Part shown: in pieces, positions 9,791 through 18,116 of the stretch | Position numbering within the stretch: position 1 is the first letter of the stretch | Layout: each line of letters starts with the position of its first letter | DNA from: Lawsonibacter asaccharolyticus | Lineage (GTDB): Bacteria > Bacillota > Clostridia > Oscillospirales > Oscillospiraceae | DNA length: 44,904 bases | Assembly: GCA_003112755.1 (NCBI GenBank) | Contig: BFBT01000005.1 | Span: 1 to 44,904 of the forward strand | Reading direction: 5' to 3' | The notes under the pieces: model-generated | What the model saw: only the letters and a program-made list of their open reading frames with translations | Told to the model about the DNA's origin: nothing | Database searches by the model: none | Program-made: the position numbers and the translations under genes

Positions 9791-10744
9791 ATGGCAAACA
9801 TTTATACTTCTGCTGACCAGTTCATCGGCAAGACGCCTTTGCTGGAGCTTACCCATATTGAAAGATCCGAGGGCCTGGAAGCCAGGATCTTGGCAAAGCT
9901 GGAATACCTCAACCCCGCCGGATCTGTTAAGGATCGTATTGCGAAAGCCATGATCGATGATGCCGAAGCGAAGGGAGCGCTGAATACCCGGTCAGTTATT
10001 ATTGAACCTACCTCCGGCAACACGGGAATTGGCCTGGCATCTGTTGCCGCGGCAAGGGGCTACCGCATCATCCTTGTCATGCCCGACACCATGAGCGTGG
10101 AGCGCCGCCAGCTGATGAAGGCGTATGGCGCGGAGCTGGTGCTCACCGAGGGGGTGAAGGGAATGAAGGGAGCCATTGCCAAAGCAGAGGAGCTGGCAAA
10201 GGAAATTCCGGACAGCTTTATTCCCGGCCAATTCGTCAACCCGGCAAACCCCGCCGCGCACCGCGCCACTACTGGCCCGGAGATCTGGGCAGATACCGAC
10301 GGCGAGGTGGATATCTTTGTTGCCGGTGTGGGTACGGGCGGCACCATTACCGGTGTGGGCGAATATCTCAAGAGTCGGAACCCCGCTGTCAAGGTGGCAG
10401 CGGTGGAGCCGGCGGCCTCTCCGGTCCTTTCTCAGGGAGTGGCCGGAGCCCACAAGATCCAGGGCATCGGCGCAGGCTTTGTGCCAGACAACCTGAACAC
10501 CGAGATCTATGATGAAGTCCTGGCAGTGTCCAATGAGGATGCCTTTGAATATGGCAGACGTGTGGGACAGCAGGAGGGAGTGCTGGTGGGCATCTCGTCC
10601 GGCGCCGCTGTCTGGGCTGCTGTAGAGCTGGCAAAGCGCCCCGAAAACAAGGGTAAGACCATTGTGGCCCTGCTGCCGGACACCGGCGACAGATACCTTT
10701 CCACTCCCATGTTTGCAGATGAAAGACCGAGGAGTATATTATGA
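9791..10744 (+). CDS. cysK: Cysteine synthase A (O-acetylserine sulfhydrylase)
   Basis: CysK makes cysteine from O-acetylserine and sulfide with PLP. From ATG 9791 it has 317 residues: [20 protein letters not shown], the PLP lysine in NPAGSVKDR (Lys47), the substrate loop [11 protein letters not shown], the phosphate loop [10 protein letters not shown], and GISSGAA near the C terminus. I chose 9791 because AAGGAGGT lies 6-7 bases before it, while ATG 9785 is only one base from that site. The C terminus runs slightly past the usual TPLFA-like end. Its TGA (10742-10744) overlaps the next ATG. Fold type II PLP enzyme, cytosolic. Confidence 0.95.
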   Translation: MANIYTSADQFIGKTPLLELTHIERSEGLEARILAKLEYLNPAGSVKDRIAKAMIDDAEAKGALNTRSVIIEPTSGNTGIGLASVAAARGYRIILVMPDTMSVERRQLMKAYGAELVLTEGVKGMKGAIAKAEELAKEIPDSFIPGQFVNPANPAAHRATTGPEIWADTDGEVDIFVAGVGTGGTITGVGEYLKSRNPAVKVAAVEPAASPVLSQGVAGAHKIQGIGAGFVPDNLNTEIYDEVLAVSNEDAFEYGRRVGQQEGVLVGISSGAAVWAAVELAKRPENKGKTIVALLPDTGDRYLSTPMFADERPRSIL

Positions 10745-11931
10745 TTTACGCAGACAATGCTGCAACCACCAAAATGAGCAAGGCGGCTATCGATGCTATG
10801 CTGCCCTATATGGAAGAATATTACGGCAACCCTTCCAGCCTCTACGCCTTTGGACAGCAGGCCAAGGAAGTGCTGGAAAATGCCCGGAGCCGGATCGCGG
10901 CCTGCCTCCATGCCGATCCGCGGGAGGTCACGTTTACCTCCGGAGGCAGCGAGGCGGATAACCAGGCCATTATGACCGCCGCTGCGCTGGGGATGCGCAG
11001 AGGCAAAAAGCATATTGTTTCCACGGCGTTTGAACACCATGCCGTTTTGCATACCCTGGAAAAATTGAAAAAGCAAGGCTTTGAGGTCACCCTTCTGGAT
11101 GTACACAATACAGGACTTGTGAGGCCGGAGCAGGTGGCTGAAGCCATCCGGGAAGACACCTGCCTTGTGACCATCATGTATGCAAACAACGAGATCGGTA
11201 CTATTCAGCCCGTCACAGAGATTGGGGCTATTTGCCGGGAGAAAGGCGTGCTGTTTCATACAGATGCAGTACAGGCGGCGGGACACCTGCACATTGATGT
11301 AAAAGAACAGAACATCGATATGCTCTCCCTTTCCGCACACAAATTTCACGGTCCGAAGGGAATCGGTGCTTTGTATGCCAAGCGCGGTATTATCCTGGAA
11401 ACTATAATCAACGGCGGCGCGCAGGAGCGCGGAAAACGCGCGGGTACAGAGAATATCCCTGCCATCATGGGCATGGCAGCGGCGCTGGAAGAAGCCTGTG
11501 CGGCCATGGACGAGCACAGCGCAAAACTAACGGTCCTGCGGGAGCGGCTGATCCATGGATTGGATCAGATTCCTTATAGCGAACTGAACGGCGATCACAA
11601 ACATCGGCTGCCCAGTAATGTGAATTTCTGTTTTGAGGGCATCGAAGGTGAATCGCTCTTGCTTCTGCTGGATGACAAGGGTATCTGCGCTTCCTCCGGC
11701 TCCGCTTGTACAAGCGGCTCTCTTGATCCCAGTCATGTGCTGCTGGCAATCGGCAGACCCCACGAGGTCGCCCATGGTTCTCTGCGGCTCAGCCTCGGCG
11801 AGGACATGACAGAAGCAGATATCGATGAGATCATTCTTGCCGTCACAGATGTGGTAAACTATCTGCGGAATATCTCTCCTTTCTGGAGAGATTTGGTCAA
11901 TGGTAAACGGCCCCACATATTTGAAAGATAA
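10741..11931 (+). CDS. nifS: Cysteine desulfurase, NifS/IscS family
   Basis: The protein has 396 residues. It takes sulfur from cysteine as a persulfide for Fe-S clusters and thiolated tRNA. Visible marks: [13 protein letters not shown] at the start, [37 protein letters not shown], the PLP lysine in [12 protein letters not shown] (Lys201), RAGTENIP, and the persulfide Cys323 in [16 protein letters not shown]. The short SACTSG loop type marks the IscS/NifS class rather than SufS. ATG 10741 overlaps the cysK stop (ATGA). The downstream iscU and mnmA show two likely sulfur acceptors. Both nifS and iscS names fit; I cannot separate them from sequence alone. Confidence 0.93.
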   Translation: MIYADNAATTKMSKAAIDAMLPYMEEYYGNPSSLYAFGQQAKEVLENARSRIAACLHADPREVTFTSGGSEADNQAIMTAAALGMRRGKKHIVSTAFEHHAVLHTLEKLKKQGFEVTLLDVHNTGLVRPEQVAEAIREDTCLVTIMYANNEIGTIQPVTEIGAICREKGVLFHTDAVQAAGHLHIDVKEQNIDMLSLSAHKFHGPKGIGALYAKRGIILETIINGGAQERGKRAGTENIPAIMGMAAALEEACAAMDEHSAKLTVLRERLIHGLDQIPYSELNGDHKHRLPSNVNFCFEGIEGESLLLLLDDKGICASSGSACTSGSLDPSHVLLAIGRPHEVAHGSLRLSLGEDMTEADIDEIILAVTDVVNYLRNISPFWRDLVNGKRPHIFER

Positions 11932-11942
11932 GAGGTGTGTCT

Positions 11943-12374
11943 ATGGCGTTGTATAGTGATAAAGTAATGGATCATTTCCGAAATCCTCGGAATGTAGGTA
12001 TCATAGACGATGCAGATGGTGTTGGAGAGGTTGGTAATCCTGTCTGCGGGGACATTATGAAGATCTATCTGAAGATCGCGGATAACACCATTACCGATGT
12101 GAAGTTTGAAACATTCGGCTGCGGCAGCGCCATTGCTTCCAGTTCTATGGCAACAGAGCTGATTAAGGGCAAATCGTTGACCGATGCCCTTGCACTGACC
12201 AACAAGGCCGTTACTGAAGCATTAGATGGACTTCCCGCTCATAAACTCCATTGCTCTGTATTGGCGGAGGAGGCTATAAAAAAGGCGGTCAAGGATTATT
12301 ACGATAAAAATGGCATTCCTTATGACCACAGCCTGTTCCCGGATTGTGAGCATTGTGCTCACTGCAGCAGGTGA
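11943..12374 (+). CDS. iscU: Fe-S cluster scaffold protein, IscU/NifU N-terminal type
   Basis: The protein has 143 residues from ATG 11943; AGAGGTG lies at a suitable distance, and a GTG two codons earlier overlaps it. It opens ALYSDKVMDHFRNPRNVG, the IscU signature, and keeps all three scaffold cysteines: Cys35 in GNPVCGD, Cys60 in FGCGSAIASSS and Cys104 in LHCSV. The C terminus adds DCEHCAHC, an extra CxxC-type group outside the core fold. It receives sulfur from the adjacent desulfurase and assembles Fe-S clusters for transfer. Its TGA overlaps the GTG start of the mnmA remnant, showing tight coupling. Confidence 0.93.
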   Translation: MALYSDKVMDHFRNPRNVGIIDDADGVGEVGNPVCGDIMKIYLKIADNTITDVKFETFGCGSAIASSSMATELIKGKSLTDALALTNKAVTEALDGLPAHKLHCSVLAEEAIKKAVKDYYDKNGIPYDHSLFPDCEHCAHCSR

Positions 12375-12636
12375 AAGCTTGATCGCTATGAGCGGCGGCG
12401 TTGACAGCAGCGGCGCCGCTCTGCTGACACAGAATAGAGGCTATGACTACGTTGGATGCACCATGAAGCTATTTGATGATCCATCTACGGAAACTGCTCG
12501 GAGCCGAACCTGCTGTGCACTGGAAGATGTAGAGTATGCGCGAAGTGTTGCGTTCAGAACAGGAGTGCCCTATTATGTGTTTAATTTTAGAGATAACTTC
12601 CGCAGTAAGGTAACTGAAAAATACATCCAAAGCTAA
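12371..12636 (+). pseudogene. mnmA: tRNA 2-thiouridylase MnmA, N-terminal fragment only
   Basis: MnmA adds sulfur to U34 of Lys, Glu and Gln tRNAs. The GTG at 12371 overlaps the iscU stop, but one T is missing in GCTTGATC (12378-12382), so as read the frame opens later at LIAMSGGVDSSGAALL, the ATP P-loop of the family. It continues YVGCTMKLFDD, TCCALEDVEYARSVAF and PYYVFNFRDNF, and stops after EKYIQS at 12636. About 88 of roughly 360 residues remain; the catalytic Cys pair and the RNA-binding parts are gone. The break lies 140 bases before the first element-end repeat, so the loss is probably tied to mobile-element integration or deletion. Confidence 0.85.
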
Positions 12637-12776
12637 TATTCAAAAGACCACAGACTTTGTTGCCACCTGTTAGGGTATGGAAAGAATGCAGAGATATCAA
12701 AAGTTTGAATGGTTGACCATCGCTTTAGATAGCCAAATATGCAGAGCCTATATACCGTAAAAGATACTATCAGCAG
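12637..12776. other. Junction between mnmA remnant and element-end repeat, no gene seen
   Basis: AT-rich sequence without a supportable reading frame or repeat. It is the likely scar where the rest of mnmA, and most of an older inserted element, were lost. Confidence 0.4.
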
Positions 12777-12820
12777 AAAGAGAGCTAACTGACGAATCAA
12801 GATCAGTTAGCTCTCTTTTT
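12777..12820 (+). terminator. Rho-independent terminator in the remnant element end
   Basis: A 16-base stem, AAAGAGAGCTAACTGA (12777-12792) with TCAGTTAGCTCTCTTT (12803-12818), followed by a T run. Confidence 0.75.
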
Positions 12821-12915
12821 ATGAATCATGAAAAAATGTTGCAAAATCGTTGGAACAGAAGGTCTTAACCCCTCAAAAACCTAGTAAAATCAGGCTTTTC
12901 TAGGCTTCTGAACTT

Positions 12916-12925
12916 ATTCCCACTC
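12916..12925 (+). repeat. att core, left boundary of IME1
   Basis: ATTCCCACTC. The same ten bases close IME1 (20616-20625) and lie at the 3' end of guaA (28090-28099). On the guaA coding strand the core reads GAGTGGGAAT; the 3' end of guaA is a known integrase target. Confidence 0.8.
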
Positions 12926-12977
12926 GGCAAATTCAGATATAGGGGAGTGTATTTAGAGTATTTTTACAGGGGAAATA

Positions 12978-12995
12978 TTCGCAAATATGTTAATG
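12978..12995 (+). repeat. Second copy of an 18-bp motif from the xis/regulator promoter
   Basis: TTCGCAAATATGTTAATG occurs here, about 50 bases inside the left end of IME1, and again at 19743-19760 beside xis. It may be an arm-type site for Int or Xis, or a regulator operator. Confidence 0.55.
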
Positions 12996-13097
12996 TTCTG
13001 TCTGCTTATTGGGGGCAGTTCGTTTTCTTAGTATCAAAATAGTATCACAAAAATCCTGAAATTGCAAGGTTTTCCCGGCATTACATAACTTTGTCGA

Positions 13098-13314
13098 AAG
13101 TTGCCTCAATTTGAGGCAACTTTTCTATCACCTGGGAGCGTGAATGCTCCCAGGTGAAAAATAAATCCCACCGTGGGACGCAATTCGACAACCAGCCCTT
13201 CCCAAAAATCAAAAAAGGCGGGTAAGCCCCAAGGGTGCTTGCCCGCCTTGATGACCGCAGAGCAAGACCAGGCGGGGCAGTCAACGGCGGCGCATTTCAT
13301 GCGCCGCCGTTGAC
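13098..13314. repeat. Cluster of three strong hairpins at the left end of IME1
   Basis: Three inverted repeats: 13098-13122 (AGTTGCCTCAA arm), 13129-13156 (CACCTGGGAGC arm, 6-base loop) and 13280-13314 with perfect 16-base arms and a 3-base loop. The last lies directly after the ATPase stop and can end its transcription. Short reading frames across this area follow the palindromes and are not convincing genes. Confidence 0.65.
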
Positions 13315-13318
13315 TGGC

Positions 13319-14728
13319 TCAGCCGGCCTTGCTGATGTCTTTGAGATCGTCCCTTTTCCTCCATTTTAACAGCAATGCTGAATTGATTATTACAAGCACA
13401 GAGCCAGCATTATGAACAAGCGCTCCTACAACGGGATTTAACACACCTTCTAATGCAAGGATAATGGCCAAAAAGTTAAGCCCCATTGAAAATGACAGAT
13501 TTATTTTTATGGTTTTCATCATGCGTTTTGATAATGCAATTAAATGGGGCAATTCTTTTACCTCATCATTGACAAGGGCAATATCCGCAGCGTCTACGGC
13601 AATATCGCTGCCTACACCGCCCATTGCAATTCCTACAAAGGCTTTTTTCAATGCTGGTGCGTCATTCACACCGTCACCGATCATACAAATAGGTGTATCG
13701 TTTGTCTGCGCGTGTTCGATATAATTCAATTTATCTTCCGGCATACAGTTTGCACGAATTTCTTTTATCTGAAGCTGCTTTGCAATAAATTCAGCCGCAT
13801 TTTCATTGTCCCCGGTAAGTAAAACGGGCTGAACCCCAAGATTGCCCAAACCTTTAATCATTTGGGCACTTTCTTCTCTAAGCGTGTCAGACAGGACGAT
13901 TATCCCGGCTAACACATCATCTATCAGAATATAAATAACTGTACAACCCTCACCAATTTCTTCTGTTACAAGCCACGCAAGAGCAGCGGCAGCCAAAGCA
14001 ATCACAACGATCCAAGTGGCCCATTTATCTGCAATTCCTACAATTTTCGCTTTCCCTGCGTCAGCAGATTGAACAAGCCGTATCATTCGTTGGATAGAAC
14101 TATCCTCACCAACCTTTGTCGCTTTCATTTCAAATGTTCCGAACTGATTGACAGTACCGCTGGAAACCTCGTCCCCGACAGTTTTGTCAACCGGCATGGA
14201 CTCACCCGTCATAACCGCTTGATTGACAGAAGTCTGTCCAGACAAAATCATGCCGTCTACGGGAATGCTTTCTCCGGGCAAAACACGCAAGATGTCGCCA
14301 ACCTGTACCTTTTCAGCAGGAATAATAAGTTCCTTTTCATCTCTTAGAACACGTGCTGTTTGCGGTGTTAAATGCACCAGTTTTTCAATGCCTGCTCTGG
14401 CTTTTGCAACGGTTAGATCCTCCAACAATGCTCCTAATTGCATGATAAAGGCAACTTCACCAGCAGCAAAATATTCACCAATACAGATAGACGCAATTAA
14501 GGCGATAGAAACTAAAACGTCGGCTTTAATGTCAAACGCTGTTACTAATCCGATAATTGCTTCTAAAATAATCGGAACGCCGCACAAGATAATGGCAATC
14601 CATACTGGGTTGAAACCGAAAAAGGTTACATGCAAGAGATTAGCAACAAGTGCAAGCCCTGAAATCACCAAAAAAGCAATTTCCTTTTTCGTACCTCCCC
14701 ATTCCAACATATTTTCTAACTTTTTCAA
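13319..14728 (-). CDS. Heavy-metal P1B-type ATPase with an internal deletion removing the CPx and DKTG sites
   Basis: Metal-exporting P-type ATPases use a CPx membrane motif for the ion and phosphorylate Asp in DKTGT. Here the N-terminal membrane segments, the actuator loop with TGES and two further membrane segments are present up to AWLVTEEIG. The chain then jumps to GEGCTVIYILIDDVLAG, normally late in the P/N domain, and continues with LTGDNENAAEFIA, GDGVNDAPAL and the final membrane pair. About 130-150 residues, including CPC and DKTGT, are missing in frame (junction near 13940-13965), so it should not transport. TTG 14728 has GGAG upstream; ATG 14755 lies in the operator with no RBS. It is controlled by the adjacent csoR. 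Confidence 0.8.
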   Translation of the reverse strand: MKKLENMLEWGGTKKEIAFLVISGLALVANLLHVTFFGFNPVWIAIILCGVPIILEAIIGLVTAFDIKADVLVSIALIASICIGEYFAAGEVAFIMQLGALLEDLTVAKARAGIEKLVHLTPQTARVLRDEKELIIPAEKVQVGDILRVLPGESIPVDGMILSGQTSVNQAVMTGESMPVDKTVGDEVSSGTVNQFGTFEMKATKVGEDSSIQRMIRLVQSADAGKAKIVGIADKWATWIVVIALAAAALAWLVTEEIGEGCTVIYILIDDVLAGIIVLSDTLREESAQMIKGLGNLGVQPVLLTGDNENAAEFIAKQLQIKEIRANCMPEDKLNYIEHAQTNDTPICMIGDGVNDAPALKKAFVGIAMGGVGSDIAVDAADIALVNDEVKELPHLIALSKRMMKTIKINLSFSMGLNFLAIILALEGVLNPVVGALVHNAGSVLVIINSALLLKWRKRDDLKDISKAG

Positions 14729-14748
14729 AATAGCCTTCTCCTTTCTTA

Positions 14749-14799
14749 TACCCATAGGGGTACCGGCTTATTATACATATAGGGGTATTGGTTTGTCAA
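14749..14799 (-). promoter_or_regulatory. ATPase promoter with CsoR-type operators
   Basis: The minus strand has TTGACA (14799-14794), an 18-base spacer and TATAAT (14775-14770). The spacer carries ATACCCCTATATG, and a second near-palindrome TACCCATAGGGGTA (14749-14762) lies at the transcript start. This G/C-tract arrangement is typical of CsoR/RcnR-family operators, so binding would block RNA polymerase. Confidence 0.75.
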
Positions 14800-14839
14800 T
14801 AGTAAAAGAAAAACCAGCCTAAAAAGGCTGGCTTTCACA

Positions 14840-15115
14840 TCAAGTCATATTTGCAAAACGTTCTACTGCTTTTGTAAAATTAGAAATCGTTTTATCGGCG
14901 TCACCATGTTCGATACCGTCCCGCACACAATGCTTAATATGCCCCTCAAGAACAACCTGACCTGCTTTATGGAGCGCAGATTTTGCAGCGTTGATTTGGG
15001 AAAGAATATCTTCACAAGGAACATCTTCGTCTATCATGCGGTCAATCGCTTGTACCTGTCCTATAATTTTCTTCAATCGCCGGTGAAGGTTTTCAGAGTC
15101 CATACACTGTATCAT
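14840..15115 (-). CDS. csoR: CsoR-family metal-sensing repressor
   Basis: The protein has 91 residues from ATG 15115, which has AGGAGG eight bases upstream; an in-frame start six codons earlier overlaps the operator. It is an all-helical DUF156 protein (LHRRLKKIIGQVQAIDRMI, EDILSQINAAKSAL). The ligand set Cys34, His59 and Cys63 (VPCED, EGHIKHC) matches the Cu(I)-sensing CsoR pattern rather than the RcnR nickel or FrmR formaldehyde patterns. It probably represses itself and the ATPase by binding the TACCC-GGGTA sites in front of both, releasing DNA when metal binds. Copper as ligand is inferred from the residues only. Confidence 0.88.
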   Translation of the reverse strand: MIQCMDSENLHRRLKKIIGQVQAIDRMIDEDVPCEDILSQINAAKSALHKAGQVVLEGHIKHCVRDGIEHGDADKTISNFTKAVERFANMT

Positions 15116-15132
15116 ACAATCACCTCCTGTCA

Positions 15133-15188
15133 ATACCAGTAGGGGTATCTGTATAATGTATTATCTATGATTTTAATGCTTTTGTCAA
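15133..15188 (-). promoter_or_regulatory. csoR promoter and operator
   Basis: The minus strand has TTGACA (15188-15183), a 17-base spacer and GATAAT (15165-15160). The palindrome ATACC-AGTAGG-GGTAT at 15133-15148 lies just downstream, before the RBS, and resembles the operator at the ATPase promoter: autoregulation is likely. From 15189 to 15331 I see no gene. Confidence 0.75.
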
Positions 15189-15331
15189 GGACACAAATTA
15201 TACAGCGGAATAATGGGCGGCTGTCTATCAAATTCTTGTGTATCACTTTATTTTATCGTACATGAGCATTTTCATATAGTATAACACAACAAATCATATA
15301 AATTTATTGAGGCTTTCGTACTGTAATTTTC

Positions 15332-16516
15332 TTATTGTCCGCCCCGATCAAAGGAGCGCCGGGGCCGCTTGCGGCCTTTCTCTGCCTGTTCCCGCTGTTT
15401 GTCGGCCTCTATCGCCGCCGCCACCTGCTCCGGGCCAAAGGCCCTCTTGACCCGTGTATAGTCGGCGGAGATCTGGCGCAGTTTCTTGTTCTCCAACTTC
15501 ACCTCCATCAACCGATCAGACAGATGGGCGTTGCCCTCCCGCACTCGGTCATAGTCCCCTTGCAGACGCTCAAACTTCCCCCGCAATTCCACATAGGCCA
15601 GATACAGGGAACGCAGCACCTTGACGATTTTTTCCAGCAGGGGCTTTGCCTTTTTCTCCCGGTAGGACTTGGCACTCTCCAACGTCCCGGCCTCCGGCAG
15701 AATTTCCTCCGGGTCGGCGGAGAAATCCGCCGCCAGCCGCTCCATGTTCTTTACCGCCGGGGCAAGTTCTTTCAGCCGCCGTTCCTGGCTCTCCACCTGG
15801 CTCTCTTTCTCCGCCTTGACTGTCTCCAGGGCGGCGATCTCCTTTGTCCGCTGCTCTTTCTTGTAGTCCAGCACAGACAGGTGCTTGTCGTGGGTGCCCT
15901 TGTCCTCCCACTCTATCCCGTGGCGCTCCATCAGGTTGGAGAGTTGTTCTTTCTCCGAGCGCACCCATTGGCTCCACTCTGTGTCCCCTCTGGTGCCGCC
16001 CTTGAAACCCTGTGCCGCTAACGCCTGTTTCAGAGAGACCCGTGTGTCCAGCCCCCGCTTGCTCCCCGTGGTGTAGGGAACAAAGTCAATGTGCAGATGG
16101 GGCGTAGCCTCGTCCATGTGGAGGTGGGCCGAGAACACCCGGAGATTGGGGTTGCGCTCCCGAAAGTCTTTCATGTACTCATCCAGCACCGCCGCCGCAA
16201 GCTGACCGTCCTCGCTGTCGGCGCTCATATCGTCCTTGTTGCCTACTTGCAGGATGATTTCATGGAACGGCTTTTCCTGCTTGCCGGATCGGATTTTCTC
16301 ATAGTAGTTTTCAATCTTGCGGTCTGCTCTGGTCTGCTTGGCGTTGTACCGTTCCAGGGCCTCGTCAAAGAGTTCATGATACACCGCCTTGATATTCTCC
16401 CGGCAGTATGTTACATTCAGGTGGGAACGCTCTGGATCGGTATTCTTGGCGTGAAACCTCCTGCTGTTATGATTGACCGAGCCTCGTCCCACCATGACGC
16501 TTATCGTCCTTTTCAA
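15332..16516 (-). CDS. mobV: MobV-family relaxase (Pre/Mob type)
   Basis: The protein has 394 residues. Relaxases nick oriT and stay bound to the 5' end for transfer. Motif I is SVNHNSRRFHAKNTDPERS with a conserved Asn/Arg, and the metal-binding motif is HLHMDEATPHLHIDF, the HxDExxPHxH signature of MobV. The C-terminal half is a charged coiled coil (LETVKAEKESQVESQERRL). The start is TTG 16516 with GGAGG eight bases upstream; the next ATG lies in the conserved motif region. It sits next to the candidate oriT and in the same orientation as repA and mobC. No frameshift is seen. Confidence 0.9.
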   Translation of the reverse strand: MKRTISVMVGRGSVNHNSRRFHAKNTDPERSHLNVTYCRENIKAVYHELFDEALERYNAKQTRADRKIENYYEKIRSGKQEKPFHEIILQVGNKDDMSADSEDGQLAAAVLDEYMKDFRERNPNLRVFSAHLHMDEATPHLHIDFVPYTTGSKRGLDTRVSLKQALAAQGFKGGTRGDTEWSQWVRSEKEQLSNLMERHGIEWEDKGTHDKHLSVLDYKKEQRTKEIAALETVKAEKESQVESQERRLKELAPAVKNMERLAADFSADPEEILPEAGTLESAKSYREKKAKPLLEKIVKVLRSLYLAYVELRGKFERLQGDYDRVREGNAHLSDRLMEVKLENKKLRQISADYTRVKRAFGPEQVAAAIEADKQREQAEKGRKRPRRSFDRGGQ

Positions 16517-16560
16517 ATCAATCCCTCCTTCCTTTTCCGCCGCGCCAGCGGCGGGCCTTT

Positions 16561-16625
16561 GTTACTTTCTGCGAAAGTAACGCAAAAGCACTTTTGACAG
16601 CCTAACGGCCATCAAAAGCGCATTT
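16561..16625. other. Candidate origin of transfer (oriT)
   Basis: Directly upstream of the relaxase gene lie a perfect hairpin, GTTACTTTC-TGC-GAAAGTAAC (16561-16581), and then TTTTGA (16592-16597) and TCAAAA (16612-16617) around CAGCCTAACGGCCA. Inverted repeats beside a MobV gene are where oriT is expected; the nick site cannot be assigned. The stretch 16626-16880 is GC-rich with many small hairpins and no gene. Confidence 0.5.
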
Positions 16626-16884
16626 GCGCCCTACGGGGTGGTGTGGGGGCCTTGCCCCCGCCGTCTGCGGACGGCTCCCCCAGCAGGGCCGCCCTTTGAA
16701 AAGGGCACCCTGCACCCCGCCTAAACCTTGTCACTCGCCGTTGGACAGGGGGGAAAGGCCAGCGGCCTTTTCCCCCGCCCGGTGAGTGTTGTCCGTGGGC
16801 CGAAAGTCAAGGGGTACGGGTTGTATTGCCTTGCGGCAATCTCCACCCGCAGGTATGCCCCCTTGACTTTCGCCCCCGCTCCCC

Positions 16885-16965
16885 GTGACGGTTGTGACGA
16901 TGGTGACGATGTTTCAGACACCGCCCCACTCTCTATTTCATCGTCACAACCGTCACCATCGTCAC
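16885..16965. repeat. Iteron array of IME1: three 9-mers and three inverted 9-mers
   Basis: Forward repeats GTGACGGTT, GTGACGATG and GTGACGATG are contiguous at 16885-16911. After 27 bases come CATCGTCAC, AACCGTCAC and CATCGTCAC at 16939-16965, the reverse complements of the same set. The last overlaps the repA stop codon. Placement beside repA suggests an origin of replication bound or opened by RepA. Confidence 0.7.
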
Positions 16966-18113
16966 ACTTCCTCTACCAAAGCCAGCCTGATACGGCTCCC
17001 GGTGCGGATATGGGTGTTTGTATAGCCGATATGGAAGTCAAGGAGCAACTTCCCGGCCCGGACATTCAGCCGCTTTGTCAGCGCATTGGGCTGAATATCC
17101 AGCCCCAGGACGGCGGCAAGGTCGGTGGCTGTTCCGTTCCATTCGGGCCGCTCTGCCGTTACCAGGGCGGCCACGGCCTCTAAAACCGGGTCGGGCAGCT
17201 CCTTGTGCAATTCCGTTTCCCGCCGCTCCAACTCCCACGCAAGCCGCTCCTCGTCTTTTTTCAGATATAGCCTTTGGTCTTGCAGGTCACGCCCGGAAAT
17301 ATCCAGCGTGGCGGCGCTGTCCGTTCTCCGCTCCTTTTGGAGCAGGAAGGCCCCGTCTGCCGCCCCCATCAGGCCATTGGTGCCGGAGATTTTGTCAAAC
17401 CTGTCATCGGCCTGTTGTTTCCGTGTATGGTGTACCAGCAGGACGCAGACCCCGCTTGCGTCAGCAAACCGTTTCAGTTTGGTTATCACCTCATAGTCGC
17501 TGGCATAACTGTACCTTTCGTCCCCGGTCTCCCGGATTTTTTGCAGGGTGTCGATGATGATAAGCCGGGTGTCCGGGTGTTCTTGGACAAAGCCCTCCAA
17601 CTGCTTTTCCAGACCGCCGCCCAGCGTGTGGGCGCTGATGGAGAGGAACAGCCCCCCGGCGCTGTCTGCCCCGAACATTCGGTATAGGCGCTCCTGTAAG
17701 CGGGGGTAATCGTCCTCCAGAGCCAGATAGAGGACAGTCCCCTGGCGGACTTCGTACCCCCACAGGGGGAGGCCCATACTCACATGATAGGCAAGTTGGG
17801 CCATGAGGAAGGACTTGCCGACTTTGGGAGCGCCCACAAAGAGGTACACCCCCGGATAGAGCAAGCCCTCCACCACGGGGGGCTTGCCGGGAAACACATG
17901 GTCATAAAGTTCGTTCATGGAGAGAGAGGGCAGATAGGCCGGGTCATTGACCCGGTCTATCTGCCACAGGATTTCCCTAAAATCCCGCTCTTGGGGCTTG
18001 TGTTCGGTCTGTTCCTCTGCTATACTTTGGTTAGGTTTTTGTGAGAGCGGCTGTCCCCCGTCTGCGCTAACAGGCGGATATGGGGCAGTCGTTTTCTCTT
18101 TTCCTCTATCCAT
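16962..18113 (-). CDS. repA: RepA-like hexameric helicase / AAA ATPase of IME1
   Basis: The protein has 383 residues, similar in design to the RecA-fold replicative helicase RepA of mobilizable plasmids. Walker A is GAPKVGKS (94-101), a LYLALEDD block follows, Walker B is RLIIIDTLQ, and HHTRK is a probable sensor. The C-terminal part carries a small winged-helix-like region (TDLAAVLGLDIQPNALTKRL). The first 45 residues are polar and likely disordered. It lies 3 bases after mobC and ends in the iteron array, so replication of the excised circle is its probable job. A paralogue of the same layout is at 22612-23787. Confidence 0.85.
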   Translation of the reverse strand: MDRGKEKTTAPYPPVSADGGQPLSQKPNQSIAEEQTEHKPQERDFREILWQIDRVNDPAYLPSLSMNELYDHVFPGKPPVVEGLLYPGVYLFVGAPKVGKSFLMAQLAYHVSMGLPLWGYEVRQGTVLYLALEDDYPRLQERLYRMFGADSAGGLFLSISAHTLGGGLEKQLEGFVQEHPDTRLIIIDTLQKIRETGDERYSYASDYEVITKLKRFADASGVCVLLVHHTRKQQADDRFDKISGTNGLMGAADGAFLLQKERRTDSAATLDISGRDLQDQRLYLKKDEERLAWELERRETELHKELPDPVLEAVAALVTAERPEWNGTATDLAAVLGLDIQPNALTKRLNVRAGKLLLDFHIGYTNTHIRTGSRIRLALVEEV

Positions 18114-18116
18114 CTA

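Larger units (their letters stand above)
12777..12925 (+). repeat. 149-bp copy of an IME right end (matches 27951-28099)
   Basis: This stretch aligns without gaps to 27951-28099, the guaA-side end of IME2, with roughly 86 percent identity by eye. It includes the same terminator hairpin (AAAGAGAGCTAACTGA paired with TCAGTTAGCTCTCTTT), the same GAAAAAATGTTGC block, AATCAGGCTTTTC or ATCAGGCTTTTC, and the att core at the very end. It is therefore the right end of a third element of IME2 type, whose body is gone. Confidence 0.75.

Noticed and set aside
8448..9797. Long open frame (449 codons) on the minus strand opposite metY
   Set aside because: It is the antisense shadow of a well-conserved enzyme gene; no RBS or recognisable domain.
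10507..11517. 336-codon minus-strand frame opposite cysK/nifS
   Set aside because: Both sense genes are clear family members with operon overlaps; the antisense product shows no family features.
13081..13300. Two short minus-strand ORFs at the left end of IME1
   Set aside because: They lie across three perfect or near-perfect hairpins and have no RBS; explained by palindromic DNA.
15335..16021. Plus-strand frame opposite the relaxase gene
   Set aside because: Antisense shadow of the mobV gene with its HxDExxPHxH motif.
16885..16965. CRISPR-like array
   Set aside because: The 9-bp units are contiguous or inverted, without unique spacers of constant length; iterons fit better. No CRISPR array is seen anywhere in the window.
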